From: Prostheceraeus crozeri
Taxonomy: Eukaryota; Platyhelminthes; Polycladida; Euryleptidae
Reading direction: 5' to 3'
Length of the DNA: 64,000 nt
Assembly (NCBI GenBank): GCA_907163375.1
Contig: CAJQUW010009249.1
Span: forward strand, 103,918-167,917
Below the pieces are notes generated by a model. That model had not been told where the DNA came from, searched no databases, and was given only the letters and a program-made list of their open reading frames with translations. The translations under genes and the position numbers were made by a program. Shown one piece after another: positions 61,030 through 64,000 of the stretch. How positions within the stretch are numbered: position 1 is the first letter of the stretch; every line of letters begins with the position of its first letter.

Positions 61030-62146
61030 CTCAGCAATTGTTCTCCTGTAGCATTCCCTTCTCTGATCCTCAACCTCTGGTCAGCAACGATTCTTCGATT
61101 ACTCTTCAGCAATTGGTCTCCTGTGGCGTTCCCTTCTCTGATCCTCAACCTCTGGTCAGCAACGATTCGTCGACTGGTCTTCAGCAATTGGTCTCCTGTG
61201 GCGTTCCCTTCTCTGATCCTCAGCCTCTGGTCATCAACGATTCGTCGACTGGTCTTCAGCAATTGGTCTCCTGTGGCATTCCCTTCTCTGATCCTCAACC
61301 TCTGGTCAGCAACGATTCGTCGACTGGTCTTCAGCAATTGGTCTCCTGTGGCGTTCCCTTCTCTGATCCTCAACCTCTGGTCAGCAACGATTCTTCTATT
61401 ACTCTTCAGCAATTGGTCTCCTGTGGCGTTCCCTTCTCTGATCCTCAACCTCTGGTCAGCAACGATTCGTCGACTGGTCTTCAGCAATTGGTCTCCTGAG
61501 GCGTTCCCTTCTCTGATCCTCAACCTCTGGTCAGCAACGATTCGTCGACTGGTCTTCAGCAATTGGTCTCCTGTGGCGTTCCCTTCTCTGATCCTCAACC
61601 TCTGGTCAGCAACGATTCTTCGATTGCTCTTCAGCAATTGGTCTCCTGTGGCGTTCCCTTCTCTGATCCTCAGCCTCTGGTCAGCAGCGATTGCTCGACT
61701 GGTCTTCAACAATTGGTCTCTTGTGGCGTGCCCTTCCCTTCTCTGATCCTCAACCTCTGGTCAGCAACGATTCCTCGACTGGTCTTCAACAATTGGTCTC
61801 TTGTGGCTTGCCCTTCTCCGATCCTCAACCTCTGGTCAGCAACGATTCCTCCACTGGTCTTCAGCAATTGGTCTCCTGTGGCATTCCCTTCTCTGATCCT
61901 CAACCTCTGGTCAGCAGCGATTCCTCGACTGGTCTTCAACAATTGGTCTCCTGTGGCGTTCCCTTCTCTGATCCTCAACCTCTGGTCAGCAACGATTCGT
62001 CGACTGGTCTTCAGCAATTGGTCTCCTGTGGCATTCCCTTCTCTGATCCTCAACCTCTGGTCAGCAGCGATTCCTCGACTGGTCTTCAACAACTGGTCTC
62101 CTGTGGCGTACCCTTCTCCGATCCTCAACCTCTGGTCAGCAATGAC
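61030..62146 (+). repeat. 75-bp minisatellite, about 15 copies
   Basis: The unit contains GTCTCCTGTGGCGTTCCC, TTCTCTGATCCTCAACC, TCTGGTCAGCAACGATTC and GTCGACTGGTCTTCAGC. At 25 codons per unit, several frames on both strands stay open. One + frame repeats VSCGVPFSDPQPLVSND then SSTGLQQL and leads into a basic non-repeat tail ending at 62311 (KSRRKNRQSTRNDR). That frame has a TGA at 61497 and a 5-bp shift near 61735. The minus-strand frames (RRIVADQRLRIREGNATGD) share the 5-bp shift. No start codon or splice site clearly links either to a gene, so coding status is open. Confidence 0.88.
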
Positions 62147-64000
62147 ACTATAACTTCATCTTCTGCAGCTATAACTCCAAAAAGTAGAAGAAAAAATCGT
62201 CAATCAACCCGGAATGACCGCGTTCTTGTAAAACTTTTTACTGGTTTTTCTGTCGGAGTGGATGGATTCATATCCCACACAAGTCCTAGATGTGGCAAAC
62301 AGGTTAAATAGCGATGCACACACACGAATATCGTGAGGGTGAGTCAAAGGACCTATTTGTGCGCAGTGGATACCGAAGACCAACGACTCATTGCATTCAA
62401 AGAGCTATCCATGGCTCACCGCTGGCAAATTTTTGGGAATTACAATGGGAATATATGAAAGCTCCTTGTCATGGGATGCCCACATTGACTGCGTATGCAG
62501 TCAAAAAAAACATTGGAAAAAAACACACACAGTGCGTCTGGCGTGACTATTATTGGTCACAACTCCTCCATTCAAAATTCCTTCACAATCGATTGTGTTT
62601 AGTGGATCCATACTAGTGATTTGCGACCCAAAACGAAATCTTCTGCTTGTGTCCTTTTTTAGAATCCACGAAAATCCAAAATGTCGCCTTTTTTCGAAAT
62701 TTTTGGTTACTTGGCTATATTTAATCGATTACAGGCCAACGTTTGGCTACGAAAAAATCATTAATCAAGTAACAGAAATTGTAAATAATATCAATTTTTC
62801 AGATATATTTCAATGGTTAAACTAGTCCTCTCAGTTTCCAAGATGGCCGCCAAACTCAATGAAAGCCATAAATTACAAATTCATGCATATTCTCATTAAT
62901 AAATAATATAAAATCTCCATCATCATCATTACTGTAGTTATAATATCTATATAACTTTCTAAGTATAGCTACGAAATTATCAAGAAGGAAACTTTGTTCA
63001 TCACAAGATATCTATGCAATATGATTGTGTCAACGTTGCGCTATGCAAAAGGATCAACCATTGATTGAAGGTTTCATTGACGCTAGCCGATTACATTCAA
63101 ATTTTGAATTCCTAGATATCTAAGCCACGCTGGTGAATATTCGTAAACTTTATATAACTATGTCGGATTTTGTTTCAAATGTTTACTTCATTCGTTGATG
63201 GACGGTGGAGATAGTGCCATGCCGAGAGAAAAACCAAGTCATGAAAAATAATAGAAAACGGGTTGCTTGTTTTACTTTAAGAAAACAAAAGAGATGAGAA
63301 CAATAACTGATCAGCAAAAAATGTACGATCGAAGAAATCTGATAAATGGAATTGACTGGAACGACGATCGACTACCCTGCGTCCTTTGTGGATCGTTTGT
63401 TAGAATTGTGTTTTATTTTAGGAATACTCCAGAGGGAATATTCCATCACAGGATCGACGTTTTTACCGATTTTTCATCGTTATTGTCGAGCCGTCTTCCA
63501 CAGTATTACGGTCATATACATCGTTGTAAGTGTATGATTTGTGCAATTTGCCGACTCAAGGATTGGTACCAACCTCGACTCATCGAACACCTCATCAGCT
63601 TTTTGTGATCCATCTTCACGAGAGTTTTCGTCATCAGGCATATCCAGAATATAGTGACAAAAACAAAATGTTCTCATTTTCGGTTTCGTCCCAGAAGCAA
63701 TGAAAGTCTGCAGCTTTTGTTTGATATCTGAAGAAAGGAAAATCAACGTATGTACAAATACGAAGGCGACATGAAAAACTTGAAAGAGCTCTCTTCACTT
63801 GGCGCTACAGCAAATCCTAGTGCAATAGTTAGCATCGATCTAATCAATTGATGTAGGCAACGAACCGAAATCAACTGGTTGTGTAATTTTACCAACTCAC
63901 ACCGGTCGCCCTGTGAGATATCGGACGGGATTCCACATGCGCAAAGTCGTTCGACAAGTGTCCTCAACGATTCTCATTCTGATGACCCATGCTTGATATA
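62147..64000. other. No gene recognised
   Basis: Just after the minisatellite a + frame continues to 62311. Beyond it, open frames at 62314-62616, 63267-63608, 63480-63746 (minus) and 63743-63967 (minus) show no domain I recognise and no convincing splice partners. Confidence 0.4.

Noticed and set aside
61011-62128. Long minus-strand frames across the 75-bp array as a gene
   Set aside because: They open and close at the array edges, are broken by the 5-bp irregularity near 61735, and meet a stop in frame just outside the array.
61030-62146. CRISPR-like regular repeats
   Set aside because: This is a continuous tandem array without unique spacers, in an animal genome. The same applies to the 32-bp and 84-bp arrays.

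Overview
The window is AT-rich metazoan DNA with long introns, GT-AG splice sites and many transposable elements. No bacterial features were seen. The recurrent word GTAGGCCTAC and the mix of Penelope-like, LINE, piggyBac and Tc1/mariner elements suggest a marine invertebrate, but the phylum cannot be fixed from sequence alone.

One host gene dominates. It lies on the + strand, with its start codon at 19128 and stop at 46010. Five coding exons (19128-19143, 26022-26921, 33984-35405, 38918-38977, 45649-46010) join through four phase-1 introns into one 919-residue frame. The predicted protein has an N-terminal block of ubiquitin-like (beta-grasp) segments, a coiled coil of about 15 near-identical 28-residue repeats, a short linker, and a C-terminal domain that may also be ubiquitin-like. 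I do not recognise it as a named family.

Its introns carry mobile DNA. Intron 1 holds the degraded 3' end of a LINE. Intron 2 holds an apparently intact antisense piggyBac element (29105-32801) with TTAA target sites, terminal inverted repeats, and a transposase of three exons (582 residues) with all expected Asp residues. Intron 4 holds an 0.86-kb interspersed element.

The left flank (1-13.2 kb) is a nest of repeats: three copies of the 0.86-kb element, a Tc1-like relic, a TTAA-flanked non-autonomous element, and three Penelope-like (PLE) reverse transcriptase relics, one ending in a GIY-YIG domain. The right flank (46.5-64 kb) has a TA-flanked long-inverted-repeat element with an empty paralogous site, a mariner/IS630-type relic, a larger PLE relic, a mariner-type MITE, a 5'-truncated LINE, a foldback hairpin and a 75-bp minisatellite.

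Two diverged copies of one block (1.6-4.3 kb and 53.7-57.35 kb) act as mutual controls: one carries the TTAA element and lacks the LINE, the other has the LINE and an empty TTAA. This gives exact insertion boundaries. Most remaining sequence has no gene I can support.
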